The notes: generated by a model not told the origin, from the letters alone. Positions 15,575-24,728 are shown, counted from the first letter of the stretch. The stretch is 48,851 nucleotides of DNA from Cellulomonas sp. (GCA_012927595.1 JABBOW010000090.1:1-48851), one strand, 5' to 3'. Made by a program: numbers and translations.

Positions 15575-16408
15575 TCACGACGTTTCCAGCTCGCAAGAGT
15601 CGACCGCGTACTGGCCGTCTGTGAGCCGCAGTTCAACTGTCGACGCCTCGCCAGCCGATGGGGCGCCGGACCATACTCGCAAGATCGATCCGTCAGGCCT
15701 AGCGATAAAGGCGCCCGGGTACGGCCTTCCCGTGGCGCGCACCAGACGATCGACGTCTCCCACAGACATCGACTCGGGAAGTATCTCACCGTCCTCAGGG
15801 CGCCGTCCAGGCCAGACCGTGGCTTTCAACTCATTCTGAATAGTCTCCTCAACGGTTCCGTCCTCCAGTCGCTGCCAGATGTTGCGGAGAAGGTCCAGAT
15901 GGGCGCTGATGACTTTGTTATAGAGGCGGCCGGCGGTCTCATCAGCGTCAAGGGGTATGACCTGCTGGGCGAGCACTGGTCCAGTATCGACTCCTTCGGC
16001 CAGGCGGAACAGGCTGACTCCCGTCTGGTCCAGCTGCTTCAGAATTGCCCAAGGAATGGATGCTCTGCCGCGGCCCTCGGGAAGGAGGGTGGGGTGCATC
16101 CCGAGCACGCCGCGCCGGGCGCTTGACAGAACTTCGGCATTCGCGATCTGCGACCATCCTACGATGAAGAGCCAATCGAGGTCAGCATTTCGAAGGGCGG
16201 TGACCGCAGCAGAATCGTTGATGTGGTCGATCTTGTGCAAGGGAATTCCGTGCTCGGCAGCTAGGTCGTCGAGATAGATGCGGCCAGATTTGCGGCACGA
16301 CCGGTCATCTTTCAACGTCATCATCATGTGAATCGCGTTGCCGGATCCGAGGATGTCTTCTATGCACGCACGTCCCAGGCGTACACACGTCACGAACCCG
16401 TAACGCAT
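15575..16408 (-). CDS. Sugar N-formyltransferase-like protein
   Basis: This 277-aa protein has the methionyl-tRNA/sugar-nucleotide formyltransferase fold, which transfers formyl from N10-formyl-tetrahydrofolate to an amine. LGMHPTLLPEGRGRASIPWA holds catalytic His105, and EGVDTGPVLAQQ holds catalytic Asp141. The Asn of the usual N-x-H-x2-LLP motif is Gly103 here. A C-terminal domain (about 200-277) contains RATGRPYPGAFI as in ArnA/FMT-like enzymes. It is too short and too divergent for housekeeping Fmt. It lies in the polysaccharide operon 8 bp from the initiating transferase, two genes from a deacetylase. Probably it N-formylates an amino sugar. Confidence 0.85.
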   Translation of the reverse strand: MRYGFVTCVRLGRACIEDILGSGNAIHMMMTLKDDRSCRKSGRIYLDDLAAEHGIPLHKIDHINDSAAVTALRNADLDWLFIVGWSQIANAEVLSSARRGVLGMHPTLLPEGRGRASIPWAILKQLDQTGVSLFRLAEGVDTGPVLAQQVIPLDADETAGRLYNKVISAHLDLLRNIWQRLEDGTVEETIQNELKATVWPGRRPEDGEILPESMSVGDVDRLVRATGRPYPGAFIARPDGSILRVWSGAPSAGEASTVELRLTDGQYAVDSCELETS

Positions 16409-16416
16409 TGGACCTC

Positions 16417-16983
16417 CTAGTATTTCGGAGGGGGTGTCAGCAGGTACGCCGCGGTCTTGACCAAGATCCGCAGGTCGTTGACGAGCGAGACACTCATCGA
16501 GTATTCGCCATCATGGGCTGCCTTTGCTTCATCAGACATACCAGTATACGATCGTACTTGCGCAAGACCTGTAAGTCCAGGACGAAGCCGTGAGGCGCCT
16601 GTTTCTTTTCGTAACAGAAGGAGCTCCACCTGTGCTGGAAGGGCAGGGCGTGGTCCCACGAGGCTCATGTCTCCACGGATCACATTCGCTAGCTGCGGCA
16701 TCTCGTCGAAGCTCACGCGCCGGATCAGGCTGCCGATGCGGGTTGTGGTCAGGGCTGCCATATGAGCCGACGGCACGTTCGGCGTGCCAACGGGCATGCT
16801 ACGAAATTTCCAGAGTGTGAACGGCACCCCGTCACGACCCACGCGTACCTGGAGGAAGAGAAAGAATTGCCGATCTTCAAGCCAGATACAAATACCGGTC
16901 AAGGCGAGGAGGGGCGAAAGAACGAGTAGGCCCGCGGAAGCGAAAGTGATATCGAACACGCGTTTACCCAGATATTCGTACAT
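16417..16983 (-). CDS. Initiating sugar-1-phosphate transferase (PglC/WecP-like)
   Basis: This 188-aa monotopic phosphoglycosyltransferase transfers a sugar-1-phosphate from its UDP-sugar to undecaprenyl phosphate, starting repeat-unit synthesis. It has the N-terminal KRVFDITFASAGLL, a re-entrant membrane helix broken by Ser23-Pro24, LWKFRSM, the catalytic Asp93-Glu94 in SFDEMPQL, RGDMSLVGPRPALP and RPGLTGLAQV. It lacks the multi-span N-terminus of WbaP-type enzymes and is the minimal PglC-size form. It sits 11 bp after the deacetylase gene. Substrate is unknown; a 6-deoxy-HexNAc made by the neighbouring dehydratase and SDR is likely. Confidence 0.92.
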   Translation of the reverse strand: MYEYLGKRVFDITFASAGLLVLSPLLALTGICIWLEDRQFFLFLQVRVGRDGVPFTLWKFRSMPVGTPNVPSAHMAALTTTRIGSLIRRVSFDEMPQLANVIRGDMSLVGPRPALPAQVELLLLRKETGASRLRPGLTGLAQVRSYTGMSDEAKAAHDGEYSMSVSLVNDLRILVKTAAYLLTPPPKY

Positions 16984-16994
16984 GCGAAGACATC

Positions 16995-17702
16995 TTAGAG
17001 GTATCCGAGATTTGTGAAGACGGACTGGAACGCTTCGGCGTAGATCATACCAGCCTGCCCCCCACGCACCGCTGCAAGGCCGCGAACAGCCTCAATACTG
17101 CGAGGATGCGGCATCGGCCTCATGATGTCGCGATAGCAGTGCAGTGCATTGAGCTTCCGCGCAAGGTCTGCCTCACCAAGTTCGAAGAACGAATTTGGCG
17201 TGAAGGCTGGACCGGCACCCGGGAATGCCCAGTCTGTCGATGACGGCACCTCCATGAAATGCAGTCCCTGCAACTTTGGAAGGCCGTCTCGGCGAAGGGG
17301 CAGCCTTGCGGCTGCTTGGCAGGCGGCCGAGACCTTGCGATGGTCATCGTTCAGGTCTCCAGGGTGGTGCGTGAATATCTGTGTTGCACCAGTGCTGACA
17401 ATCGCGTCTTCAATGAACTGGACCAGTTCTATATGAGGAACGACGTTGAGCTTGATGTTAGGGAAGTCGCCCAAGATGGGGGCGTGCATCCCGAGCGTCT
17501 TTGATGCCGCTAACGTGTCTTCAAGAAGTTCGTGATCTTGAGGACGGCGATCTCTGGCCGCCGCAACGCTCGACAGTATGCATGCGGTGACCAGGTGCCC
17601 CTTGTCCGCGAGGGTACCTAAGAGCCCGCCGCCACCTAATACCTCGTCATCCGGGTGGGCCACAACAAAGAGTATGGGTTCAATAGGTGCGGTGGCTGGC
17701 AA
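16995..17702 (-). CDS. PIG-L/LmbE family deacetylase
   Basis: This 235-aa protein is a zinc-dependent N-deacetylase of the PIG-L family, which removes acetyl groups from GlcNAc-type sugars. AHPDDE (15-20) supplies zinc ligands and the base, and THHPGDLNDDH (111-121) supplies the second zinc-binding histidine region. No signal peptide is seen, so it acts in the cytoplasm. In actinobacteria relatives serve mycothiol synthesis (MshB), but this copy is shorter, divergent and lies in a glycan operon. Its product, a free amine, would be a substrate for the formyltransferase two genes downstream. The start at 17702 is in line with the AHPDDE spacing. Confidence 0.88.
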   Translation of the reverse strand: MPATAPIEPILFVVAHPDDEVLGGGGLLGTLADKGHLVTACILSSVAAARDRRPQDHELLEDTLAASKTLGMHAPILGDFPNIKLNVVPHIELVQFIEDAIVSTGATQIFTHHPGDLNDDHRKVSAACQAAARLPLRRDGLPKLQGLHFMEVPSSTDWAFPGAGPAFTPNSFFELGEADLARKLNALHCYRDIMRPMPHPRSIEAVRGLAAVRGGQAGMIYAEAFQSVFTNLGYL

Positions 17703-17762
17703 CTTGGTGGTCCTTGTGGCTTCGGTCGTTCCGGTGGCGGGGTGGTTCGGGGCGGCGATTTT

Positions 17763-19577
17763 TCAGATCAGTACGTTGGCTGTTGAGGTTGAGTGCTCGC
17801 GCATCCAGTCGGCTGCTGCAAGGTGGTCTGGAATGACGACCGAATACATCTCTTCGAGATCCAGCTGAGGGACCCCCACGCTCGTCACCAGCGGGTTGGT
17901 CGTGGCCCGCCGATCCTCGTCCGTCGAGAAGAGATCCTCGCTGACCTTCTCCCCGGGCCGCAGGCCGGTGTATCGGATGTCGATGTCACGTCGACCGGAC
18001 ATGCGGATGAGGGTCTTGGCCACGTCGACGATCTTGACCTGCTCACCCATCTCCAGGACCATCACCTCGCCGTCCGGGCCGATTGAGCCGGCCTCGAGGA
18101 CGAGCTGGCAGGCCTCGGGGATGAGCATGAAGAAGCGCTCGACGTCGGGGTGGGTGACGGTGATCGGGCCGCCACGGTCGATCTGCGCCGTGAACAGGTG
18201 CACCACAGATCCGCGGGAGCCGAGCACATTGCCGAACCGTACGGAGACGTAGCGTCCCGGCTGGGTGCGGGCGAAGTCGGCCGTGAGCCGCTCGGCGACC
18301 CGTTTGCTGTAGCCCAGCACGCAGGTGGGGTCGGCGGCCTTGTCGGTGGAGATGTTGACGAACGTTGCCACCCCCACCTCGGCGGCGGCCGTCAGCACGT
18401 TCAGGGTGCCCAGCACGTTGGTCTTCCACGCCTCGAGCGGGAACGACTCGAGCAGCGGCAGGTGCTTGAGGGCTGCGGCGTGGAACACCAGGTTCGGCTG
18501 GGTCGCCGCGAAGACGGTTCGCAGCGTGTCGGTGTCGCGGATGTCGGCGAGGATGATCTCGTCGCCCTGGAGCAGTCCCTGGCCGGTCAGGCTCATCTGG
18601 GTGGCTTGCAGCCCGGACTCGTCACGGTCGAGCAGGTACAGCTTGGCCGGGCCGAACCGGGCGATCTGGCGGCACAGCTCGGAGCCGATCGACCCGCCGG
18701 CGCCGGTGACGAGCACGGTGCGTCCCGCGATCAGGTCGGCGATGGCCGTGGTGTCCAACGAGATCGGTCGACGCCCCAGCAGGTCCTCCAGCTTGACGTC
18801 GCGAAGGTCGTGCAGCGTGGGCTGACCGCCGATGATGTCCCGCAACGGCGGCAGGACCAGGACGTCGAGGCCCGCAGCAGCGCCCCGATCCGAAAGGTCG
18901 CGAATCAGCGCCGCATCGGCCTGGGGAAGGGCCACGACCAGGGCGGTGGCATCGAACTTCAGGGCGACGTCGCCGATGTCCTCGCGGGTCCCGCGCACCC
19001 GGATGCCGTCGATGTGCAGGCGGCGCTTGGACCGGTCGTCGTCCAGGAGTGCAACCGGGAAGAACCCGCTCGTGTCGTCGCGCACCATGCTGCGCAGCAC
19101 GCGGCGGCCGGCCTCGCCGGCGCCGAACACGATGACGCGACGCTCGTTCGCGCGCATGGCGTTGCGACGGCTGTGCCAGCTGCGGATCAGGAAGCGGCTG
19201 GCGAACATGGCCGTGAGCGCGAGCGCGCCCGCCATCAGCGGGACGCTGCGGGGCACCACCACGGGGTGGGAGACCCAGGCCCAGAGGAACATCCCCACGG
19301 TGGTGACCACGACGGCACGGCCCAGATCGGTGGTCTCCTCGAAGGAACCCCGCTGGTGCCCGATCCGGTACGGGCCGATCAGCGTGCCCACCAGGAGGTG
19401 CAGGACCGCCGCGGTGATCGCGAACAGGGAGGTGCTCAGGACGAGGACCGGGCGGGTCACGAAGTCGAGCCGGAGCCAGGTGGCGCCGTAGATCGCTCCG
19501 AACCAGATCAACGCATCGATCAGGGCCCATACCCCGCGGTGCCGGCGATCTCTGCGCCGAGCTGCCCGAAAAGGCAC
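17763..19577 (-). CDS. Membrane UDP-GlcNAc 4,6-dehydratase, FlaA1/PglF/WbpM type
   Basis: This 604-aa protein has four N-terminal membrane segments (about 15-135) and a CoA-binding-like Rossmann domain with GAGEAG (152-157). A catalytic SDR domain follows, with TGAGGSIGSE (291-300), HAAALKHLPLLES, and the Thr411-Asp412-Lys413 triad region; Leu421-xxx-Lys425 stands in place of Tyr-xxx-Lys. These enzymes convert UDP-GlcNAc to UDP-4-keto-6-deoxy-GlcNAc, the precursor of QuiNAc, FucNAc or bacillosamine. The GTG start at 19577 is supported by AGGAGGA with about four bases spacing. It is the first gene of the operon. Its base composition is more GC-rich than the genes after it and like the chromosome, suggesting a native boundary gene. 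Confidence 0.93.
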   Translation of the reverse strand: MPFRAARRRDRRHRGVWALIDALIWFGAIYGATWLRLDFVTRPVLVLSTSLFAITAAVLHLLVGTLIGPYRIGHQRGSFEETTDLGRAVVVTTVGMFLWAWVSHPVVVPRSVPLMAGALALTAMFASRFLIRSWHSRRNAMRANERRVIVFGAGEAGRRVLRSMVRDDTSGFFPVALLDDDRSKRRLHIDGIRVRGTREDIGDVALKFDATALVVALPQADAALIRDLSDRGAAAGLDVLVLPPLRDIIGGQPTLHDLRDVKLEDLLGRRPISLDTTAIADLIAGRTVLVTGAGGSIGSELCRQIARFGPAKLYLLDRDESGLQATQMSLTGQGLLQGDEIILADIRDTDTLRTVFAATQPNLVFHAAALKHLPLLESFPLEAWKTNVLGTLNVLTAAAEVGVATFVNISTDKAADPTCVLGYSKRVAERLTADFARTQPGRYVSVRFGNVLGSRGSVVHLFTAQIDRGGPITVTHPDVERFFMLIPEACQLVLEAGSIGPDGEVMVLEMGEQVKIVDVAKTLIRMSGRRDIDIRYTGLRPGEKVSEDLFSTDEDRRATTNPLVTSVGVPQLDLEEMYSVVIPDHLAAADWMREHSTSTANVLI

Positions 19578-19663
19578 GAATCCTCCTGATCTTCATTGCA
19601 AAATCTCTCCACAATTCCTACGACGCAGAATAGCGCATCAAGGACACCCCCTGACTGAGCAGA

Positions 19664-19684
19664 CTTGAGCGGACTACACTCAAC
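19664..19684 (+). promoter_or_regulatory. HAIR-type operator (HspR binding) upstream of clpB
   Basis: CTTGAGC, seven bases, then ACTCAAC closely matches the HAIR consensus CTTGAGT-N7-ACTCAAG, bound by the heat-shock repressor HspR in actinobacteria. It ends 19 bp before the clpB start, where repressor would block RNA polymerase. The same 126-bp region (19578-19703) should also hold the promoter of the divergent polysaccharide operon. Confidence 0.8.
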
Positions 19685-19703
19685 TCGTCGCATTGGAGGA
19701 CTC

Positions 19704-22337
19704 GTGGACGCCAAACTCACCACCAAGTCGCAAGAGGCCATCGGTGACGCCATCCAGCAGGCGTCCGCCGCGGGCAACCCCCAGCTCGAGCCGGCGCACC
19801 TGCTGAACGCGCTGCTCGCCCAGGAGGGCGGGGTCGCCAACGGCCTGCTCGATGCGGTCGGGGCCGACCGGGGTGCCCTGGGCCGCGCGGTCCGGGCCGC
19901 CCTGGTGGCGCTGCCCGCAGCGAGCGGGTCCGCCGTCGCGCAGCCGACCGCGTCACGCACGACCTCGACCGCGATCGAGGCTGCGTCCTCCGAGGCGCGC
20001 GCTCTCGGCGACGACTACGTCTCGACCGAGCACCTGCTGCTCGGCATCGCCGCGGGCCGCTCGGGCGTGGCCGACGCGCTGCGGACCTACGGCGCGTCCC
20101 GCGACGCGCTGGTGGCCGCGCTGCCGACCGTGCGTGGGTCGGGCAAGGTCACGAGCCCCAACCCGGAGGGCACGTACAAGGCCCTGGAGCAGTACGGCGT
20201 CGACCTCACCGCCGCTGCCAAGGATGGCAAGCTCGACCCCGTGATCGGCCGCGACGCTGAGATCCGCCGCGTCGTGCAGGTCCTGTCGCGGCGCACCAAG
20301 AACAACCCCGTGCTCATCGGCGAGCCCGGCGTCGGCAAGACCGCGGTCGTCGAGGGTCTCGCGCAGCGCATGGTCGCGGGCGACGTGCCCGAGTCGCTGC
20401 GCGGCAAACGGCTCGTCTCGCTCGACCTCGCAGCCATGGTCGCGGGCGCCAAGTACCGCGGCGAGTTCGAGGAGCGGCTCAGGGCCGTCCTGGCGGAGAT
20501 CAAGTCCTCCGACGGCGAGATCGTCACGTTCATCGACGAGCTGCACACGGTCGTCGGGGCCGGCGCGGCCGAAGGGTCGATGGACGCGGGCAACATGCTC
20601 AAGCCGATGCTCGCGCGCGGCGAGCTGCGCCTCGTGGGCGCGACGACCCTCGACGAGTTCCGCCAGCACATCGAGAAGGACCCCGCGCTCGAGCGCCGGT
20701 TCCAGCAGGTCTTCGTCGGCGAGCCGAGCGTGGAGGACACCATCGCGATCCTGCGCGGCCTCAAGGAGCGCTATGAGGCGCACCACAAGGTCGCGATCTC
20801 CGACGCAGCGCTCGTCGCCGCCGCGACCCTGTCCGACCGCTACATCTCCGGCCGCCAGCTGCCGGACAAGGCCATCGACCTCATCGACGAGGCAGCGAGC
20901 CGGCTGCGCATGGAGCTCGACTCGTCGCCCGTCGAGATCGACGCGCTTCGCCGCGCGGTCGACCGCCTGAAGATGGAGGAGCTCGCGCTCGAGAACGCCG
21001 ACGACGACGCGTCCCGCGAGCGGCTCGAGAAGCTGCGCGCGGACCTCGCCGACCGTTCGGAGGAGCTCGCTGCGCTGACCGCGCGCTGGGAGAACGAGCG
21101 TGCGGGCCACAACCGGGTCGGTGAGCTGCGCGCGAAGCTCGACGAGCTGCGCATCGAGTCCGACAAGGCGCAGCGCGACGGTGACCTCGCGACGGCCTCA
21201 CGGCTGCTGTACGGGGAGATCCCGGCGGTCGGGCGGGAGATCGCCGAGGCCGAGGCGCGTGAGCAGCGGGCCGGCGTCGAGGACGCCATCGGCCCGGTGC
21301 CCGAGCCGATGATCGCCGAGAAGGTCGGTCCCGACGAGATCGCCGAGGTCGTCTCGGCGTGGACCGGAATCCCCGCCGGGCGGCTGCTCGAGGGTGAGAG
21401 CGACAAGCTGCTGCGCATGGAGGACGTGCTCGGCGAGCGGCTCATCGGGCAGCGCGCGGCCCTCGCGTCCGTGTCCGACGCCGTCCGCCGCGCTCGCGCC
21501 GGCATCTCCGACCCCGACCGTCCGACGGGTTCGTTCCTGTTCCTCGGCCCGACCGGCGTCGGCAAGACCGAGCTCGCGAAGGCGCTCGCGGACTTCCTGT
21601 TCGACGACGAGCGCGCGATCGTCCGGATCGACATGTCCGAGTACTCCGAGAAGCACTCGGTCGCGCGCCTCGTCGGGGCGCCCCCCGGGTACGTCGGTTA
21701 CGAGGAGGGCGGCCAGCTGACCGAGGCGGTCCGACGTCGGCCGTACTCGGTGGTCCTGGTCGACGAGGTCGAGAAGGCGCACCCCGAGGTGTTCGACATC
21801 CTGCTGCAGGTGCTCGACGACGGCCGCCTCACCGACGGCCAGGGCCGCACCGTCGACTTTCGCAACGTGATCCTCGTGCTCACGTCGAACCTCGGCTCGC
21901 AGTTCCTCGTGGACCCGATGCTCGATGACGACGCCAAGCGCGACGCCGTCATGTCCGCCGTCCATGCCGCGTTCAAGCCCGAGTTCCTCAACCGTCTCGA
22001 CGACATCGTGCTCTTCGACCCGCTGTCCCTCGACGAGCTCAGCCGCATCGTCGAGATCCAGGTCAAGGCCCTGGGCGCTCGCCTGGCCGACCGCCGGCTC
22101 ACCCTCGACGTGACCCCGGCGGCGCGCGAGTGGCTCGCGATCGAGGGCTTCGACCCGGCGTACGGCGCCCGCCCGCTGCGTCGGCTCGTGCAGCGGGAGA
22201 TCGGTGACCGCCTGGCCCGGATGCTGCTCGGCGGCGAGGCTCGTGACGGCGACACTGTCCAGGTCGACCGGTCTGCCGACGGCGCGGGGAGCCTCACGCT
22301 CGCGGCCGTAGCCCGTCAGGTAGCGTCGGTGGCGTGA
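19704..22337 (+). CDS. clpB: ATP-dependent disaggregase ClpB
   Basis: This 877-aa hexameric AAA+ chaperone resolubilises aggregated proteins with DnaK. An N-terminal Clp repeat domain (1-145) is followed by AAA1 with [14 protein letters not shown] and its Walker [15 protein letters not shown]. The coiled-coil middle domain (about 400-520) that marks ClpB rather than ClpA/C comes next. Then AAA2 with [14 protein letters not shown] and [14 protein letters not shown]. Start: GTG at 19704, with GGAGGA four bases upstream; a longer frame from 19665 would overlap the HAIR operator. Length is normal. The 3' end overlaps the next gene by GTGA. Heat regulation by HspR is inferred from the operator. 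Confidence 0.97.
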   Translation: MDAKLTTKSQEAIGDAIQQASAAGNPQLEPAHLLNALLAQEGGVANGLLDAVGADRGALGRAVRAALVALPAASGSAVAQPTASRTTSTAIEAASSEARALGDDYVSTEHLLLGIAAGRSGVADALRTYGASRDALVAALPTVRGSGKVTSPNPEGTYKALEQYGVDLTAAAKDGKLDPVIGRDAEIRRVVQVLSRRTKNNPVLIGEPGVGKTAVVEGLAQRMVAGDVPESLRGKRLVSLDLAAMVAGAKYRGEFEERLRAVLAEIKSSDGEIVTFIDELHTVVGAGAAEGSMDAGNMLKPMLARGELRLVGATTLDEFRQHIEKDPALERRFQQVFVGEPSVEDTIAILRGLKERYEAHHKVAISDAALVAAATLSDRYISGRQLPDKAIDLIDEAASRLRMELDSSPVEIDALRRAVDRLKMEELALENADDDASRERLEKLRADLADRSEELAALTARWENERAGHNRVGELRAKLDELRIESDKAQRDGDLATASRLLYGEIPAVGREIAEAEAREQRAGVEDAIGPVPEPMIAEKVGPDEIAEVVSAWTGIPAGRLLEGESDKLLRMEDVLGERLIGQRAALASVSDAVRRARAGISDPDRPTGSFLFLGPTGVGKTELAKALADFLFDDERAIVRIDMSEYSEKHSVARLVGAPPGYVGYEEGGQLTEAVRRRPYSVVLVDEVEKAHPEVFDILLQVLDDGRLTDGQGRTVDFRNVILVLTSNLGSQFLVDPMLDDDAKRDAVMSAVHAAFKPEFLNRLDDIVLFDPLSLDELSRIVEIQVKALGARLADRRLTLDVTPAAREWLAIEGFDPAYGARPLRRLVQREIGDRLARMLLGGEARDGDTVQVDRSADGAGSLTLAAVARQVASVA

Positions 22338-22843
22338 CCGACCCTGCTGGGACCATCCCGTTCTCCGACCCCGCGCTCCTGGCCGAGCTGCTGGCGCAGG
22401 AGGACACGCTCGTCCTGCCGCACCTGACCTACGACGACGCGGCGCGCCTCGGCGCAACCCTCGCCGAGCTCGCCGAGTCGCGCGGCCTGCCGGTCGTCGT
22501 ACGCGTCGAAGTCGAGACGTCAACGGGTCCGCACATCGCGTTCCAGCGCGCGCTGCCGGGCACGTCGCCGAACAACGACTGGTGGCTCGGCCGGAAGGCC
22601 GCGGTCGTCCGGCACTACGGGCACTCGTCGTTCGCGGTCGGCACCCGGTACCGCGTCGAGGGCGGCACTTTCGAGACCAGGTCGGAGCTGGACCCCGCGC
22701 TGTACGCGGCGCACGGCGGGTGCTTCCCGCTGCGCGTCGGTGGGCAGCTCGTGGGGGTCGTCGGCATCTCGGGGCTCCCGCAGCAGGACGACCACGCGCT
22801 CGTCGTCGAGGGCCTCGCGGCATACCTCGGGCGCGCCCGGTAG
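22334..22843 (+). CDS. UPF0303 / haem-degrading-domain (HbpS-like) protein
   Basis: This 169-aa protein belongs to the UPF0303 family of small GlcG/HbpS-like proteins. Conserved pieces are [60 protein letters not shown] and [20 protein letters not shown]. The last glycine-rich block is the family signature. Members are proposed to bind haem or act as small redox/signal proteins; no reaction can be assigned. The GTG at 22334 overlaps the clpB stop as GTGA, so the two are translationally coupled, although a chaperone link is not established. Confidence 0.85.
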   Translation: MTDPAGTIPFSDPALLAELLAQEDTLVLPHLTYDDAARLGATLAELAESRGLPVVVRVEVETSTGPHIAFQRALPGTSPNNDWWLGRKAAVVRHYGHSSFAVGTRYRVEGGTFETRSELDPALYAAHGGCFPLRVGGQLVGVVGISGLPQQDDHALVVEGLAAYLGRAR

Positions 22844-22854
22844 CGTTTGCGGGT

Positions 22855-23916
22855 ATGACCTCGGCTCCCGCACCGACCGCCCTCCCGACCCCCCGCTTCC
22901 CGGACCCGCGGGACGCGCCCGTGCTGCGGTGGGGCATCCTCGCGCCGGGCAAGATCGCAGGGACCTTCGCCTCGACGGTGCTCGCGAACACCGGCCAGCG
23001 CGTCGTCGCGGTCGCGTCCCGCTCAGCCGAGCGGTCCGCGGCGTTCGCTGCGACGCACGGCATCGAGCGGTCCTACGACTCGTACGCGCAGCTCGTCGAG
23101 GACCCGGAGATCGACGTCGTGTACGTCGCGAACCCGCACAGCGAGCACCGCGAGCAGGCGCTCCTCGCGATCGCGGCGGGCAAGCACGTGCTCGTCGAGA
23201 AGTCGTTCACCCGCAACGCGGGCGAGGCGCGCGAGGTCGTCGCGGCGGCGCGAGCGGCCGGGGTCTTCGCGATGGAGGCCATGTGGACGCGGTACCTGCC
23301 GCACACCGACGTCCTCCGGCAGCTGATCGAGGACGGCGCGCTCGGCAACGTGCACCGCATCACGTCGGACTTCGGCGTGTGGTCCCGGCCCGCGCCGACG
23401 CACCGCCTGCTCAACCCGGAGCTGGGGGGCGGGGTGCTCCTCGACCTCGGCATCTACCCGCTGGCGTTCGCGGCGTTCGTCGCGCGACACGCGGGCCTCG
23501 GTCTGCGCCCGACGGCGATCCAGGCGGCAGGCGTCCTGGCCACGACGGGTGTCGACGCGCAGACCGCGATCCAGCTCAGCTATGCGGGCGACGCCCACGC
23601 CGAGCTGTTCACGACGATGCTCGCCGAGACCGCGCAGACCGGGACCATCGCCGGCTCGGCGGCCCGGGTCGAGCTCGGCCCGCAGTCGTTCACCCCGACG
23701 AGCGTGACGTTCATCGCCGGTGAGCAGCGGGTGACCTGGGACGACAACCGGATCCTCGGTCACGCGGGCCTGTGCTTCCAGGCCGCTGCCCTGGCACGCT
23801 ACGTCACCGAGGGACTGACCGAGTCGCCGCTGCTGCCGCTCGACGAGACGATTGCGACGCTCGAGACCGCCGACGAGGTCCGCCGTCAGGTCGGGGTCAT
23901 CTTCCCGGGGGAGTAG
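22855..23916 (+). CDS. Gfo/Idh/MocA family oxidoreductase
   Basis: This 353-aa NAD(P)-dependent dehydrogenase acts on a sugar, inositol or dihydrodiol-type substrate. The N-terminal Rossmann fold starts RWGILAPGKIAGTFASTV, and the catalytic-region motif is GKHVLVEKSFTRNAGEAREV (EK with the conserved Lys). MEAMWTRYLPH and LGGGVLLDLGIYPL are typical of the trans-1,2-dihydrobenzenediol dehydrogenase-like branch. The ATG at 22855 follows the UPF0303 stop by 11 bp; a longer frame reaching back into that gene is not credible. Substrate unknown. Confidence 0.9.
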   Translation: MTSAPAPTALPTPRFPDPRDAPVLRWGILAPGKIAGTFASTVLANTGQRVVAVASRSAERSAAFAATHGIERSYDSYAQLVEDPEIDVVYVANPHSEHREQALLAIAAGKHVLVEKSFTRNAGEAREVVAAARAAGVFAMEAMWTRYLPHTDVLRQLIEDGALGNVHRITSDFGVWSRPAPTHRLLNPELGGGVLLDLGIYPLAFAAFVARHAGLGLRPTAIQAAGVLATTGVDAQTAIQLSYAGDAHAELFTTMLAETAQTGTIAGSAARVELGPQSFTPTSVTFIAGEQRVTWDDNRILGHAGLCFQAAALARYVTEGLTESPLLPLDETIATLETADEVRRQVGVIFPGE

Positions 23917-24034
23917 CCGCCTGGTACGGCGCCCCGCCGCGCACCTGACCGCAGTGAGAACCAGGTCGGCCCTGGGGTGTGGGGACGCTACCCTCGTGCT
24001 CGTTACCGGTTCGAGCGTGGGGGGTCGAGGGGAC

Positions 24035-24634
24035 GTGACGGAGGTTCTGGTCCGCAGCTACGCCAACGGTCGGGCCCGGCGTCAGCTGATCCTCGACGAG
24101 GCGACCACTCTGTTCGGCGAGGTCGGCTACCGGGCGGCGTCGTTGCGGGAGATCGCGGCCCGGGTCGGCATCTCGCACCCCGGCCTCCTGCACCACTTCC
24201 CGGCCAAGCAGGCGCTGCTGCTCGCGGTGCTGGAGCACCGCGACGAGGTCGACGCCCAACGGTTCGGGCTCGACCATCTCCAGGGCGTCGAGCTGCTCCG
24301 GCACATGGTCGATCTCGTGGATTTCAACGCGACGCGACCGGGCATCGTCGAGCTGTACTGCGTGCTGTCCGCTGAGTCGACGGCCCCGGACCATCCCGCG
24401 CACGCGTTCTTCGTGTCACGGTACGCACGCTCCGTCGCGCAGTGCGCGGCCGGGTTCGAGGGCGCGCAGGCCGCCGGTCTGCTGCGTCCCGGCATCGATC
24501 CCGACGCCGCGGGGCGCGCGTTCGTCGCGCTCACGGACGGCCTCCAGGTGCAGTGGCTGCTCGACCGCGACAGCGTCGACATGGCGACGGTGCTCCGGGC
24601 GACGCTCGCCCAGCTCGTCGTGGCGGGCGCGTGA
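24035..24634 (+). CDS. TetR family transcriptional regulator
   Basis: This 199-aa regulator has an N-terminal TetR helix-turn-helix (about 10-60): RRQLILDEATTLFGEVGYRA, then SLREIAARVGISHPGLLHHF and the following PAKQALLLAVLEHRD. The C-terminal ligand domain is typical of TetR_C. The start chosen is GTG at 24035, with GAGGGG seven bases upstream; the open frame extends back to 23852 but that leader is not conserved in character. It lies 94 bp upstream of, and in line with, a GH3 beta-glucosidase gene. It probably senses a sugar-related or plant-derived ligand and controls that gene, which is inference. Confidence 0.9.
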   Translation: MTEVLVRSYANGRARRQLILDEATTLFGEVGYRAASLREIAARVGISHPGLLHHFPAKQALLLAVLEHRDEVDAQRFGLDHLQGVELLRHMVDLVDFNATRPGIVELYCVLSAESTAPDHPAHAFFVSRYARSVAQCAAGFEGAQAAGLLRPGIDPDAAGRAFVALTDGLQVQWLLDRDSVDMATVLRATLAQLVVAGA

Positions 24635-24728
24635 CCGCAGCGCCTGGGTCCCGGAACGGTCTCGCTCCCGACCGCCTGGTCAGCACAAGCCCCGAGATGA
24701 CGACGACGGCGACGACAGGACGAGGTCG

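Noticed and set aside
16995-17702. PIG-L protein as mycothiol deacetylase MshB
   Set aside because: Shorter than MshB, embedded in a polysaccharide operon and without MshB-specific context, so a glycan role is preferred.
18150-19589. 479-codon plus-strand frame opposite the PglF-like dehydratase
   Set aside because: Antisense shadow of a strongly recognised gene; composition (Gly/Asp/Gln/Val-rich) is not protein-like.
21198-23063. 621-codon minus-strand frame opposite clpB and its neighbour
   Set aside because: Spans two unrelated genes on the other strand, no motifs; shadow.
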